64,000 nt of DNA from Crenalkalicoccus roseus (GCF_004761865.1 NZ_SJDM01000018.1:1-64000), one strand, 5' to 3'. Shown: positions 1 through 11,725, counted from the first letter of the stretch. Notes: generated by a model from the letters alone, not told the origin. A program made the numbers and translations.

Positions 1-2469
<2,469 letters not shown>

Positions 2470-2489
2470 GCCGCGCCTCCATCCGAAGG

Positions 2490-2564
2490 CGCGGCGCCAG
2501 GCGCCGCGGTGCGGAGCGTGATCGCCGAAGGCCGCCCGGGCCGGAGGCCTGGATCGCGCTCCGC
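2490..2564. repeat. REP-like palindromes between infB and rbfA
   Basis: Two inverted repeats fill most of the 125-base infB-rbfA gap. The first has 8-bp arms at 2490-2497 and 2501-2508. The second pairs 2511-2523 with 2552-2564 (13 positions, one G-T wobble) and has an inner AGGCC/GGCCT pair. The left arm GCGGAGCGTGATC resembles a motif in the palindrome at 21357-21387, which suggests a dispersed element. Both could also fold in the mRNA and set the infB/rbfA ratio. Confidence 0.5.
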
Positions 2565-2594
2565 CATGCCTTGCTTCAGAGGGGTTCCAGTCCC

Positions 2595-3026
2595 ATGCCC
2601 AAGCGGCGCGCCGAACCCGGCGCCGGCCCGTCCCAACGCCAGCTTCGCGTCGCGGAGGAGGTGCGCCATGCCCTCGCCGCGCTGTTCGAACGGCGCGACT
2701 TCCGCGATCCCGAGCTGGCCAGCGCCCATGTAACGGTGACGGAGGTGCGTGCCTCCCCCGATCTCCGGCACATGACCGCCTTCGTCAGCGGCCTCGGCCA
2801 GGCCGTGCCGCCCGGACAATTCGCCGCGCTGCGGCGTGCCGCGCCCTTCCTGCGCACGCAGGTCGCGAAGGCCGTGCGGCTGAAATTCGCGCCCGAGCTG
2901 CACTTTCAGCCCGATACCGCCCTCGACCACGCCATGCGCATGGATGCGCTGCTGAAGCGGCCCGAGGTGCGGCGGGACATCGATCCCGGCCCGGAAACGC
3001 CGGAGAAGGAGGAGGGCGGGCCATGA
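2595..3026 (+). CDS. rbfA: Ribosome-binding factor A
   Basis: Small KH-fold protein needed for late 30S maturation and 16S rRNA 5' processing; it acts on the free 30S subunit. The frame is open further upstream, but the ATG at 2595 gives a 143-residue protein starting MPKRRAEPG. This matches the family length and places the RbfA core (about residues 18-115) correctly. The core shows the RVAEEVRHAL helix, the VTVTEVRASPDLRHMTAFVS strands and the LKFAPELHFQPD segment typical of the family. The stop overlaps the truB start in ATGA (3023-3026), so translation is probably coupled. Confidence 0.93.
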   Translation: MPKRRAEPGAGPSQRQLRVAEEVRHALAALFERRDFRDPELASAHVTVTEVRASPDLRHMTAFVSGLGQAVPPGQFAALRRAAPFLRTQVAKAVRLKFAPELHFQPDTALDHAMRMDALLKRPEVRRDIDPGPETPEKEEGGP

Positions 3027-3991
3027 CGCAGCGCCGCCACGCCCGGAGAAGGCCGCGCGGCCGTCCGCTTGATGGCTGGCTGATCGTGGACAAGCCCTCC
3101 GGCATCGGCTCGACCGATGTCGTCAACAAGGTGAAGCGTGCCTTCGACGCGCAGAAGGCCGGCCATGGCGGCACGCTCGATCCGCTCGCCACCGGGCTGC
3201 TGCCGGTCGCCTTCGGCGCCGCCACCAAGACCGTCCCTTATGTGATGGACGGCACGAAGACCTACCGCTTCACCCTCCGCTTCGGCGAGGCGCGCGACAC
3301 CGACGATGCCGACGGGCAGGTGACCGCGACCAGCGAGGCGCGTCCGACCGATGAGGAGATCCGCGCCGCCCTGCCGCGCTTCACCGGCGACATTATGCAG
3401 GTGCCGCCCGCCTATTCCGCCGTGAAGGTTGGCGGCGAACGCGCCTACGACCTGGCGCGCGAGGGGCAGGCGCCGGTGCTGGAGGCGCGCCCGGCGCGGG
3501 TGGACCGGTTCGAGCTGGTCGGGCGCCCCAATGCCGACCATGCCGTGTTCCTGGTGGAGAGCGGCAAGGGGGTCTACATGCGCAGCCTGGCGCGCGACCT
3601 TGCCCTTGCCCTCGGCACGGTCGGGCACATCAGCGCGCTCAGGCGCATGCGGGTCGGGCCGTTCCGCGAGGAGCACGCGATCCCCCTGGACAGGCTGCTG
3701 ATTTCGGGGGATATGCCGCCGCCTTCCCCGGACCTCCTGCTTCCGGTGACGACCGCGCTGGCCGACATCCCGGCGCTGGCCATCACGGAGGCGGAGGCCG
3801 CACGGCTCGGCTTCGGACAGGCGATCAGCCTGGTGGAGCTGATGGGCCGGGTTCCGGGCGCCGCCGACCCCGAAGGGGGGCTGGTGCGCGCCATGGCGGG
3901 GGGGCGGTTCGTGGGGCTCTGCCGTCTCGAATCCGGCTTGATGCGGCCGGAGCGGCTGATGGCGCAGGAGCCCGCGCGGGCCGGCGCGTGA
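3023..3991 (+). CDS. truB: tRNA pseudouridine(55) synthase
   Basis: Converts U55 in the T-loop of tRNAs to pseudouridine. The 322-residue protein has the TruB motif GGTLDPLATG with catalytic Asp53. The KPSGIGS segment near residue 24 and the Tyr-containing KTYRFTLRFG strand also fit the family. The C-terminal region carries a short PUA-like extension. A strong ribosome-binding sequence (GAAGGAGGAG) sits inside the end of rbfA, and the start overlaps the rbfA stop by four bases. Confidence 0.96.
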   Translation: MTQRRHARRRPRGRPLDGWLIVDKPSGIGSTDVVNKVKRAFDAQKAGHGGTLDPLATGLLPVAFGAATKTVPYVMDGTKTYRFTLRFGEARDTDDADGQVTATSEARPTDEEIRAALPRFTGDIMQVPPAYSAVKVGGERAYDLAREGQAPVLEARPARVDRFELVGRPNADHAVFLVESGKGVYMRSLARDLALALGTVGHISALRRMRVGPFREEHAIPLDRLLISGDMPPPSPDLLLPVTTALADIPALAITEAEAARLGFGQAISLVELMGRVPGAADPEGGLVRAMAGGRFVGLCRLESGLMRPERLMAQEPARAGA

Positions 3992-4036
3992 CCAGCCGGC
4001 GGCCCTGATCGGCCCGGCCAACAGGAGAACAACCCG

Positions 4037-4306
4037 ATGTCGATCACCGCGGAGCGCCGCACGGCGCTGATCCAGGAATACGCCACCAAGCCGGGCGACA
4101 CCGGCAGCCCGGAGGTGCAGGTGGCCCTGCTCTCCGAGCGGATTGCCAACCTGACCGAGCACCTGAAGACCCACGCCAAGGATTTCCACTCGCGGCGCGG
4201 CCTGCTGGTGCTGGTGGGGCAGCGGCGCAGCCTGCTCGACTACCTGAAGAGGAAGGATCAGGGCCGCTACGAGGCGCTGATCCAGCGGCTCGGCCTGCGG
4301 CGCTGA
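4037..4306 (+). CDS. rpsO: 30S ribosomal protein S15
   Basis: Primary 16S rRNA-binding protein of the platform of the 30S subunit. It has 89 residues, the normal S15 length. The conserved features [12 protein letters not shown], the [15 protein letters not shown] helix and the RRSLLDYLK segment are all present. CAGGAGAAC at 4021-4029 is the ribosome-binding site. It lies 45 bases after truB and is followed by a terminator-like hairpin (4314-4343) before the long pnp leader. Confidence 0.98.
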   Translation: MSITAERRTALIQEYATKPGDTGSPEVQVALLSERIANLTEHLKTHAKDFHSRRGLLVLVGQRRSLLDYLKRKDQGRYEALIQRLGLRR

Positions 4307-4313
4307 GCGGCCT

Positions 4314-4343
4314 GCCGGGGCGCCTGCCCCGGCCGCAGATTTT
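4314..4343 (+). terminator. Terminator-like hairpin after rpsO
   Basis: CCGGGGC (4315-4321) pairs with GCCCCGG (4326-4332) around a GCCT loop and extends by one G-C pair. A short T-run lies at 4340-4343. It is probably a partial terminator or 3' end-stabilising hairpin, because pnp is commonly co-transcribed with rpsO. Confidence 0.5.
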
Positions 4344-4650
4344 CGTGGAATTCCGAATCCGGCCGGGCCATATCTCCGGCTCGGAGCCGGCGGGCCAGTG
4401 AGGGCCGCCGGGTCACCGCCGCGAACGCGGCGGGCTGACAGACAGAGCCGCGCCAGCCTGGATCCATGGGAGGCGACGGCGTTTCCGGCCACATGGGCGG
4501 CCTTTCCGCAGCATTTCGTGCTGAGGCCGTTTCCCATGCCGCCCGAAGCGCCGAGCCTGCAATCCCGGCAGGACGTGAGGCCGAGACTGCCAACCCACCG
4601 CGTCGCACCGGATCGTCCGCGCGCCAGCATGCTGCCGCCTGGCGGTCCGG
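4344..4650. other. Distal part of rpsO-pnp intergenic region, no gene seen
   Basis: This part of the 417-base gap between rpsO and pnp contains no reading frame with a recognisable product. Open frames here are GC-driven extensions of pnp or antisense frames. No promoter resembling the sigma-70 consensus was convincing. It probably belongs to a long pnp leader transcript. Confidence 0.5.
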
Positions 4651-4717
4651 CCTGCCCACGACCCGCAGCCCGCCTTCCGGCGGGGCGGGCAGGGACCCCC
4701 GAGGGGTCCGCGAAGGA
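4651..4717 (+). promoter_or_regulatory. Structured pnp leader with stacked hairpins next to the ribosome-binding site
   Basis: An outer stem pairs CCTGCCC (4651-4657) with GGGCAGG (4687-4693). Inside it CCCGCC (4669-4674) pairs with GGCGGG (4679-4684) around a TTCC loop. Immediately after, GGACCCC (4693-4699) pairs with GGGGTCC (4703-4709) around CGA. The ribosome-binding site AAGGA is at 4713-4717 and the ATG at 4724. In E. coli, PNPase represses its own synthesis through an RNase III-cut leader stem-loop. The layout here suggests similar control, which is inference. Confidence 0.5.
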
Positions 4718-4723
4718 CGACGC

Positions 4724-6904
4724 ATGTTCGACAACTACTACCGCAAGGACATTGCCTGGGGCGGCCAGCTCCTGACGCTCGAAACGGGCAAGATCGCCCG
4801 CCAGGCGGATGGGGCCGTGATGGCCCGCCTTGGCGACACCATCGTGCTCTGCACCGCCGTCGGCGCCCGCGCCGCCAAGCCGGGCCAGGACTTCTTCCCC
4901 CTGACGGTGAACTACCAGGAGAAGGCCTTCGCCGCCGGCAAGATTCCGGGCGGCTTCTTCAAGCGCGAGGGACGCCCCTCGGAGCAGGAGACCCTGGTCT
5001 CCCGCCTGATCGACCGGCCGATCCGCCCGCTGTTCCCGGAAGGCTTCCGCAACGAGGTGCAGGTCATCGCGACCGTTCTCAGCCACGATCTTGAGAACGA
5101 TCCGGACATTGTGGCGATGGTCGGCTGCTCCGCCGCGCTGACCCTCTCCGGCATCCCGTTCTTCGGGCCGGTGGGCGCGGCGCGGGTCGGCTACATCGAC
5201 GGCCAGTACGTGCTGAACCCGACCGCGGCGCAGCGCCAGCAGTCGCAGCTCGACCTGGTGGTCGCCGGCACCGCCGAGGGCGTGCTGATGGTGGAATCCG
5301 AGGCGCAGGAGCTCTCCGAGGAAGTGATGCTCGGTGCCGTCGCGTTCGGCCACAAGGCGTTCCAGCCGGTGATCCAGGGCATCATCGAACTCGCCGAGGT
5401 GGCGGCGAAGGAGCCCTGGCCGCTGCCCGAGCCCTCGGAGGCGGAGCTCGCCCTGAAGGCCCGCATCGCTGAGCTTGGCCGCGAGCGCATGGCCGAGGCC
5501 TACCGCGAGACGCAGAAGCTCGCCCGCCACGAGAAGGTGGGGGCGGTGAAGAAGGCGGTGCTCGAGGCGCTGGAGGCCGAGGGCGCGGATGTCGCTCACG
5601 CCAAGGGGCTGCTGAAGGACCTGGAAGCCGAGGTGGTGCGCAACGCCATCCTCGACACCGGCATGCGCATCGACGGGCGCGACACCCGGACGGTGCGGCC
5701 GATCACCGCCGAGGTCGGCGTGCTGCCGCGTGCGCACGGCTCCGCCCTCTTCACCCGTGGCGAGACCCAGGCCTTCTGCGTGGCCACCCTCGGTACCGGG
5801 CAGGACGAGCAGATCATCGACGCGCTCACGGGCGAGTACCGGGAGCACTTCATGCTGCACTACAACTTCCCGCCCTACAGCGTGAATGAGACCGGACGCA
5901 TGGGCAGCCCGGGTCGGCGCGAGATCGGCCATGGCAAGCTCGCCTGGCGGGCGATCCACCCGCTGCTGCCGGAGAAGGAGAAGTTCCCCTACACTCTGCG
6001 CGTGGTAAGCGAGATCACGGAGAGCAACGGCTCCTCCTCGATGGCGACCGTCTGCGGCGCCTCGCTCGCGCTGATGGATGCCGGCGTGCCGCTGAAGCGC
6101 CCCTGCGCCGGCATCGCCATGGGGCTGATCAAGGAGGATCGCGGCTTCGCCGTGCTCTCCGACATCCTTGGCGACGAGGACCATCTCGGCGACATGGACT
6201 TCAAGGTGGCCGGGACGGAGCGGGGCGTGACCTCGCTGCAGATGGACATCAAGATCACCTCCATCACCTTCGACATCATGCGTCAGGCGCTTGAGCAGGC
6301 GAGGGATGGGCGGATGCACATCCTGGGCGAGATGGCGAAGGGTCTCTCCGGCCATCGGGTGGAGGTGGCGGCCACCGCGCCTCGCATCACCGTGATCACG
6401 GTGCCGAAGGACAAGATCCGCGACGTCATCGGCTCGGGCGGCAAGGTGATCCGCGAGATCACCGAGCAGACCGGCACCAAGATCGACATCGAGGATGACG
6501 GCACCATCAAGATCGCCGCCACCAGCATCGAACAGGCGCAGAGGGCGATCGACTGGATCCGCGGCATCGTCGCTGAGCCGGAGCTCGGCGTGATCTACAG
6601 CGGCAAGGTGGTGAAGACCGCCGATTTCGGCGCCTTCGTCAACTTCCTCGGCTCCCGCGACGGGCTCGTGCACATCTCCGAGCTGTCGAATGAGCGCGTC
6701 GCCAGAACAACCGATGTGGTCAATGTCGGCGACACGGTGAAGGTGAAGGTCATCGGCTTCGACGAGCGCGGCAAGGTGAAGCTGTCCATGCGCGTGGTGG
6801 ACCAGGCCACGGGCGCGGACATCACCGAACAGGTGGGCGCGCGCCGGCCCCGCCAGGAGGGCGAGCGCCGCGAGCGGCGGGAGCGCACTGAGGCCGCCGA
6901 GTAG
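4724..6904 (+). CDS. pnp: Polyribonucleotide nucleotidyltransferase (PNPase)
   Basis: Trimeric 3'-to-5' phosphorolytic exonuclease and degradosome partner in mRNA decay. The open frame begins at 4466, but the ATG at 4724, giving [10 protein letters not shown], follows AAGGA and matches the family N-terminus. The 726 residues comprise a first RNase PH domain, a helical linker, a second RNase PH domain with the acidic [12 protein letters not shown] motif, a KH domain ([11 protein letters not shown]) and an S1 domain ([13 protein letters not shown]). A charged Arg/Glu tail ends the protein. It has its own structured leader and a strong hairpin after the stop. Confidence 0.98.
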   Translation: MFDNYYRKDIAWGGQLLTLETGKIARQADGAVMARLGDTIVLCTAVGARAAKPGQDFFPLTVNYQEKAFAAGKIPGGFFKREGRPSEQETLVSRLIDRPIRPLFPEGFRNEVQVIATVLSHDLENDPDIVAMVGCSAALTLSGIPFFGPVGAARVGYIDGQYVLNPTAAQRQQSQLDLVVAGTAEGVLMVESEAQELSEEVMLGAVAFGHKAFQPVIQGIIELAEVAAKEPWPLPEPSEAELALKARIAELGRERMAEAYRETQKLARHEKVGAVKKAVLEALEAEGADVAHAKGLLKDLEAEVVRNAILDTGMRIDGRDTRTVRPITAEVGVLPRAHGSALFTRGETQAFCVATLGTGQDEQIIDALTGEYREHFMLHYNFPPYSVNETGRMGSPGRREIGHGKLAWRAIHPLLPEKEKFPYTLRVVSEITESNGSSSMATVCGASLALMDAGVPLKRPCAGIAMGLIKEDRGFAVLSDILGDEDHLGDMDFKVAGTERGVTSLQMDIKITSITFDIMRQALEQARDGRMHILGEMAKGLSGHRVEVAATAPRITVITVPKDKIRDVIGSGGKVIREITEQTGTKIDIEDDGTIKIAATSIEQAQRAIDWIRGIVAEPELGVIYSGKVVKTADFGAFVNFLGSRDGLVHISELSNERVARTTDVVNVGDTVKVKVIGFDERGKVKLSMRVVDQATGADITEQVGARRPRQEGERRERRERTEAAE

Positions 6905-6913
6905 CGGCATGTT

Positions 6914-6947
6914 GCGCGGCCGGGGCTACTCTCCGCCCCGGCCGCGC
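6914..6947 (+). terminator. Strong hairpin after pnp
   Basis: A perfect 13-bp stem pairs 6914-6926 with 6935-6947 around an eight-base loop, starting ten bases after the pnp stop. No T-run follows. It is the most stable simple hairpin noticed near a gene end here. It probably terminates or 3'-protects the pnp message. Confidence 0.65.
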
Positions 6948-6993
6948 CCTATCTGCGGTACCTCTCATCCAAGGGCATCGGGAGCCTGCGTCC

Positions 6994-8394
6994 TTGAAGG
7001 CGATCAATGCGATCCGCATGGGCGGCGTGGACGTCCTGCCGCTGGTCGAAGGCGGGAAGGGCGTTTCCGTCTCGAACGGCGTCTCTGCCGGCTCCTGGGC
7101 CGCCCAGGGCGGGGTCGGCACCTTCTCCGCGGTCAACGCCGACAGCTACGACCGCGAAGGCAACCTTATTCCGCAGGTGTATCACGGCAGGACCCGGCGC
7201 GAGCGGCACGAGGAGCTGGTCGCCTACGGCATCGCCGGCGCCATCGCGCAGGCGAAGGAAGCCTATGAGCGCGCGGGCGGCAAGGGCCGCATCCACGCCA
7301 ACATCTTGTGGGAGATGGGCGGGGCCGAGCGTGTTGCCCGCGGCATGCTCGAGGGCGCGCGGGGGCTGATCCACGGCATCACCTGCGGCGCCGGCATGCC
7401 CTACCGCCTGTCCGAAATCGCGCGGGAATTCGGCGTCTACTACTATCCCATTGTGTCCTCGGCCCGCGCCTTCAACGCGCTGTGGCGGCGCGCCTACAAC
7501 AAGGCGCGCGAATGGCTCGGCGGCGTGGTGTACGAGGATCCCTGGCTCGCGGGCGGGCACAACGGCCTGTCGAACAGCGAGGACCCGAAGGTGCCCGAGC
7601 CGCCCTATCCGCGCGTCCTCAAGCTGCGCCAGCAGATGCGCGAATTCGGCCTTGGCGACGTGCCCATCATCATGGCCGGCGGCGTATGGTGGCTGGAGGA
7701 GTGGGAGGACTGGATCGATAACCCGGAGCTGGGCCCGATCGCCTTCCAGTTCGGCACCCGCCCGCTGGTGACGAAGGAGAGCCCGATTTCCGACGCCTGG
7801 AAGCAGAAGCTGCTGACGCTCAAGGCGGGGGATGTGCTGCTGCAGCCCTTCTCGCCGACCGGTTTCTATTCCTCGGCGGTGCGCAACGAGTTTTTGCGCG
7901 AGCTTGAGGAGCGGAACGAGCGCCAGGTGGCCTACACCACCGAGCCGGTGGGCGACCACGTGGCGGAGTACGGCGTCGGCCCGCGCAAGCGCAAGGTGTT
8001 CCTGACCCCTCAGGACCTGCTGCGGGTGGAGCAGTGGGAGGCGCAGGGCTTCACCGAGGCGATGCGCACCCCGGACAACACGCTGATCTTCGTGACGCCC
8101 GAGAAGTCGCGCGAGATCCTGAAGGACCAAGTGGACTGCATGGGCTGCCTTTCGGTCTGCCGGTTCAGCAACTGGAGCCAGCACGCGCCGGATTACAGCA
8201 CCGGAAAGAAGGCCGATCCGCGCAGCTTCTGCATCCAGAAGACGCTGCAGGACATCGCCCATGACGGGGCACTGGAGCGGAACCTGATGTTCGCCGGCCA
8301 CAACGCCTTCCGCTTCGGGCAGGATCCTTTCTACTCCAACGGCTTCATCCCGACGGTGAAGCAGCTTGTCGAGCGCATCCTGACCGGGCGCTGA
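6994..8394 (+). CDS. Nitronate monooxygenase-like flavoprotein with C-terminal Cys cluster
   Basis: 466-residue TIM-barrel flavoprotein of the nitronate monooxygenase/2-nitropropane dioxygenase/FabK superfamily. Evidence is the HGITCGAGMPYRLSEIA, VPIIMAGGVWW and PIAFQFGTRPL segments, which would form the FMN phosphate-binding part of the barrel. The TTG at 6994 is preceded by GGGAG at suitable distance; an ATG at 7018 is the alternative start. The C-terminal 90 residues are not part of a minimal family member. They carry Cys382, Cys385, Cys389 and Cys413 (CxxCxxxC plus one), suggestive of a metal or Fe-S site. The substrate is unknown. The gene ends in its own terminator. Confidence 0.8.
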   Translation: MKAINAIRMGGVDVLPLVEGGKGVSVSNGVSAGSWAAQGGVGTFSAVNADSYDREGNLIPQVYHGRTRRERHEELVAYGIAGAIAQAKEAYERAGGKGRIHANILWEMGGAERVARGMLEGARGLIHGITCGAGMPYRLSEIAREFGVYYYPIVSSARAFNALWRRAYNKAREWLGGVVYEDPWLAGGHNGLSNSEDPKVPEPPYPRVLKLRQQMREFGLGDVPIIMAGGVWWLEEWEDWIDNPELGPIAFQFGTRPLVTKESPISDAWKQKLLTLKAGDVLLQPFSPTGFYSSAVRNEFLRELEERNERQVAYTTEPVGDHVAEYGVGPRKRKVFLTPQDLLRVEQWEAQGFTEAMRTPDNTLIFVTPEKSREILKDQVDCMGCLSVCRFSNWSQHAPDYSTGKKADPRSFCIQKTLQDIAHDGALERNLMFAGHNAFRFGQDPFYSNGFIPTVKQLVERILTGR

Positions 8395-8415
8395 ACCGCC
8401 CGACGCCGGGCGGTT
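8394..8415 (+). terminator. Hairpin terminator after the nitronate monooxygenase-like gene
   Basis: AACCGCCCG (8394-8402) pairs perfectly with CGGGCGGTT (8407-8415) around a four-base loop, starting at the last base of the stop codon. It ends in TT but has no longer T-run. It separates this gene from the next. Confidence 0.6.
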
Positions 8416-8468
8416 GCGCGCCAGACGGGCCGTGCGACACTTCCCGTACGGAACGGGGAGGAGGACGC

Positions 8469-10178
8469 ATGCCGCTGCAGCCCATGGTTACCGGCCGCCG
8501 CTTCATGGTCTGCGCCGGACACTGGCTGGCCGCCGAGGCCGGCCATCAGGTGCTCGCCGCCGGCGGCAACGCGGTGGACGCGGCCGCCGCCGCGGGCATC
8601 GCCCTCGGCGTGGTGCATCCCGACCAGGTGCAGGTCTCGGGCGTCGCGCCGATGCTGATCTGGATGCGCGAGCAGGGGGAACCGGTGACCATCAGCGGCC
8701 TCGGCTGGTGGCCCCGCGCGGCGCGGCTTGAGCATTTCGAGCGGGAGCATGGCGGCGCCATCCCCCTTGGCATCCTGCGCACCGTAGTGCCGGCCGCGCC
8801 CGATGCCTGGATCCTCGCCCTTGAACGCTACGGCACCATGTCCTTCGGCGAGGTCGCGTGCTTCGCCATCCGCTACGCGCGGGAAGGGTTCTGCGTGCAT
8901 CCGGTGATGGCGCATTACATCGCGCAGTACGCCGACCAGTACCGGCTTTGGCCGCAGAACGCGGCGCAGTTCCTGCCGGGTGGCGCGCCGCCATGTGAGG
9001 GCGACCTGTTCGTGCAGGAGGACCTCGCCCGCAGCCTGCAGTACATGGCCGATGAGGAGGCGGCGGCGAGGCGCCATGGCGGCCGCGTGGCCGGGCTGCG
9101 GGCGGCGCGCGACGCCTTCTACCGCGGTGACCTTGCCGCCGCGATGGTGCGCTTCCACCGCGAGAATGGCGGCTGGCTGACGGCGGAGGATCTGGCGGAG
9201 TATCGCAGCGCCGTCGAGCCGCCGGTGCGGCGCGACATCCACGGCACCGAAATCTACTCCTGCGGTCCCTGGTGCCAGGGGCCGGTGCTGCTGCAATTCC
9301 TCGCGCTGCTGGAGGGGGTGGACCTGCACGGCCTCGGCCACAACTCCGCAGCCTATGTGCACATGCTGACCGAGGCGATGAAGCTCGGCTTCGCGGATCG
9401 GGACCGCTACTATGGCGATCCGCGCTTCGTGCGGGTGCCAATGGAGCGGCTGATCTCGGCCGAGTATGCCGCGGCGCAGCGACGCCGCATCAATTCTGAC
9501 CTTGCCACGCCAGGCATGCCATCGCCCGGTCTTGGAGAGGCGTTGCCACCGCCGGCCCCTTCTCCCTGGCGGCCGGGGGATCCGGCGCTGGCGGGCGACA
9601 CTTCCTATGTCTGCGCCGTGGACCGGTGGGGGAACGTCGTCTCCGCGACGCCGTCCGATACCTCCTATGAGAGTCCGCTGGTGCCCGGGCTCGGCTTCGT
9701 GCCTTCCTCGCGCGGATCGCAAAGCTGGGGCCGGCGCGGCCATGCCGCCTCGGTCGCGCCGGGCAAGCGACCGCGGCTCACGCCCAACCCCGCGCTGGCG
9801 ATCCGGCGTGGCGAGTGGGCGATGCCCTTTGGCGGTCCCGGCGGTGACCTGCAGCCGCAGGCGATGCTGCAGGTCTATCTGAACCGCACCGTGTTCGGCA
9901 TGAGCGTGCAGGAGGCGGTGGAGGCGCCGCGCTTCGTCACCCACAGCTTCCCCGGCAGCTTCGAGCCGCACCCCTACTACCCCGGGCGGCTGGACGTGGA
10001 GGAGCCGCTGGCGGAGCGGCTCGGCGCCACGCTGGCGGCCATGGGACATCGGGTGGAGCCCCGCCCGGCACTGTCGCTCAACACCGCCGGCGTCATGGCG
10101 ATCGAGCGGCGCGAGCGGGACGGGCTGCTGATGGGCGGCGCCGACCCCCGCCGCGCGGCGCGGGCGATGGGGTGGTAG
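8469..10178 (+). CDS. ggt: Gamma-glutamyltransferase family protein (copy 1)
   Basis: N-terminal nucleophile hydrolase that cleaves or transfers gamma-glutamyl groups, for example of glutathione, after self-cleavage into two chains. It has 569 residues. The AAGGNAVDAAAAAGIALGVVHP segment is the family N-terminal motif. The predicted processing site is GDTSYVCAVD, with nucleophile Thr378. The PGKRPRLTPNPAL and GGPGGDLQPQAMLQV segments line the small subunit. No clear signal peptide is visible, so it may be cytoplasmic, like YwrD-type members. GGGAGGA at about 8457-8463 is the ribosome-binding site. It converges on spoVR with only five bases between the stop codons. A second family member is at 31726. 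Confidence 0.9.
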   Translation: MPLQPMVTGRRFMVCAGHWLAAEAGHQVLAAGGNAVDAAAAAGIALGVVHPDQVQVSGVAPMLIWMREQGEPVTISGLGWWPRAARLEHFEREHGGAIPLGILRTVVPAAPDAWILALERYGTMSFGEVACFAIRYAREGFCVHPVMAHYIAQYADQYRLWPQNAAQFLPGGAPPCEGDLFVQEDLARSLQYMADEEAAARRHGGRVAGLRAARDAFYRGDLAAAMVRFHRENGGWLTAEDLAEYRSAVEPPVRRDIHGTEIYSCGPWCQGPVLLQFLALLEGVDLHGLGHNSAAYVHMLTEAMKLGFADRDRYYGDPRFVRVPMERLISAEYAAAQRRRINSDLATPGMPSPGLGEALPPPAPSPWRPGDPALAGDTSYVCAVDRWGNVVSATPSDTSYESPLVPGLGFVPSSRGSQSWGRRGHAASVAPGKRPRLTPNPALAIRRGEWAMPFGGPGGDLQPQAMLQVYLNRTVFGMSVQEAVEAPRFVTHSFPGSFEPHPYYPGRLDVEEPLAERLGATLAAMGHRVEPRPALSLNTAGVMAIERRERDGLLMGGADPRRAARAMGW

Positions 10179-10183
10179 GAGCG

Positions 10184-11725
10184 CTACAGCCGCGGCGGCG
10201 ACACGGCGTGCTGCTTCAGCACCGCCCCCGTTGCCGGATCTACCTCCTGCAGCAGCACGTCATAGCCCCAAAGCGAGGCGAGGTGGCGCAGCACCTGCCG
10301 GGCTTCGCCCTCTTCCAGCAGGCGGCCAGCGCTCACGCGGTGCTCCAGCACCAGCCGCCGGTCGCCGTCGAGATCCACATCCACCACCTGGATGTCGGCA
10401 TCCAGCCAGGCGGGATCGTATTGCCGGGCGAGGGCGCGTCGCAGCGCGCGATAGCCGACCTCGTCATGGATCGCTTCGACCCGCATCACCGGCTCGGCGC
10501 TGTCGTCCACCACGTGGAACAGCCGCAGCTTGCGCATCAAGTGCGGGCTGAGGAACTGCAGGATGAAGCTCTCGTCGCGGTACTCCGCCCAGGCCTCGCG
10601 CAGCACCGGCATGGGGTCGCCCGAGCCGGCGATGTCCGGGAACCAGGCGCGGTCCTCCTCGGTCGGCTCGCGGCAGATGCGCTCGATGTCCTGCATCATG
10701 GCGAAGCCGAGCGCATAGGGGTTGATGCCGCCGTAGCGCGCATCGTCGAATTCGGGCTGCAGGATGACGTTGCTGTGGGAGTGGATGATCTCGAGCCAGG
10801 CCCCGTCGCTGATCCGCCCCTGCTCGTGCAGCCGTCGCAGGATGCGATGGTGCACATAGGTGGCGCAACCCTCGTTCATCATCTTGGTCTGGCGCTGCGG
10901 GTGGAAGTACTGCGCGATGTTGCGCACGATGCGCAGGCATTCCCGCTGCCAGGGCTCCAGGCGCGGTGCCGTCTTCTCCAGGAAGTAGAGGATGTTCTCC
11001 TGCGGAAGCTGCAGCAAGGCGCGGCGCCGCTCGTCGGTCCCGCGCTCGGGTGTCGCGGCCTTCTTCTGCGGCAGGGTGCTCCACAGGACGTTGTACATCC
11101 GCTCGTCGTGCTGCCGGCGCTCCCGCTCCCGGTCCTTCTCGCGGCGGAGATCGGGAGCGCGGCGGCGGAGCTGGCGGTGCACGCCGTGACTCATCAGCGC
11201 ATGCGCGGAATCGAGGAGTCGTTCCACCGCCGCCTCGCCGTGGCGCTCTTCGCACTGCGCCACATAGGCGCGGGCGAACTCCAGATAGTCCAGGATGCCG
11301 CGGGCATCCGTCCAGTCGCGGAACAGGCGGTTGTTGCGGAAGAAGTGGTTGTGACCGAAGGCGGCGTGGGCGATGACCAGCGCCTGCATCGTCGCCGTGT
11401 TCTCCTCCATCACGTAGGAGAGGCACGGGTCGGAGTTGATGACGATCTCGTAGGCGAGGCCGCGCAGCCCCTTTCGGTACATCGCCTCGTGATGCGCGAA
11501 GTGCTTGCCGAACGACCAGTGACGATAGAAGAGCGGCAGGCCGGTGGAGGCGTAGGCGTCGAGCATCTGCTCGGCGCTGATCACCTCGATGCGGTTGGGG
11601 TAGATCTCGAGGCCAAGCTCGCCGAGCGCGACTTCCTCGCAGGCGTCGTGGATGGCGCGGAGGGTGCCGAAATCCCATTCGGCACCCTGGTAGAGCAGGC
11701 GGTCGCCGGGACAATCCAGGCTCAT
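10184..11725 (-). CDS. spoVR: SpoVR family protein
   Basis: 513-residue SpoVR/YcgB family protein. The family has no settled biochemical function; it is named for a Bacillus spore-cortex phenotype and is a stress-induced gene in enterobacteria. Family marks include GLEIYPNRIEVISAEQML, HWSFGKHF, YEIVINSDPCLSYVMEEN, GHNHFFRNN and the His-rich MNEGCATYVHHRIL segment. Several conserved His and Glu residues hint at a metal site. The ATG at 11725 overlaps the stop of the yeaH-type gene in ATGA, so it is the last gene of prkA-yeaH-spoVR. The open frame extends upstream into yeaH, but that part is a shadow. Confidence 0.95.
   Translation of the reverse strand: MSLDCPGDRLLYQGAEWDFGTLRAIHDACEEVALGELGLEIYPNRIEVISAEQMLDAYASTGLPLFYRHWSFGKHFAHHEAMYRKGLRGLAYEIVINSDPCLSYVMEENTATMQALVIAHAAFGHNHFFRNNRLFRDWTDARGILDYLEFARAYVAQCEERHGEAAVERLLDSAHALMSHGVHRQLRRRAPDLRREKDRERERRQHDERMYNVLWSTLPQKKAATPERGTDERRRALLQLPQENILYFLEKTAPRLEPWQRECLRIVRNIAQYFHPQRQTKMMNEGCATYVHHRILRRLHEQGRISDGAWLEIIHSHSNVILQPEFDDARYGGINPYALGFAMMQDIERICREPTEEDRAWFPDIAGSGDPMPVLREAWAEYRDESFILQFLSPHLMRKLRLFHVVDDSAEPVMRVEAIHDEVGYRALRRALARQYDPAWLDADIQVVDVDLDGDRRLVLEHRVSAGRLLEEGEARQVLRHLASLWGYDVLLQEVDPATGAVLKQHAVSPPRL

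Noticed and set aside
2906-6910. Open minus-strand frame of 1334 codons opposite truB, rpsO and pnp
   Set aside because: It is antisense to three certain genes and looks like a GC-driven shadow, without any recognisable domain.
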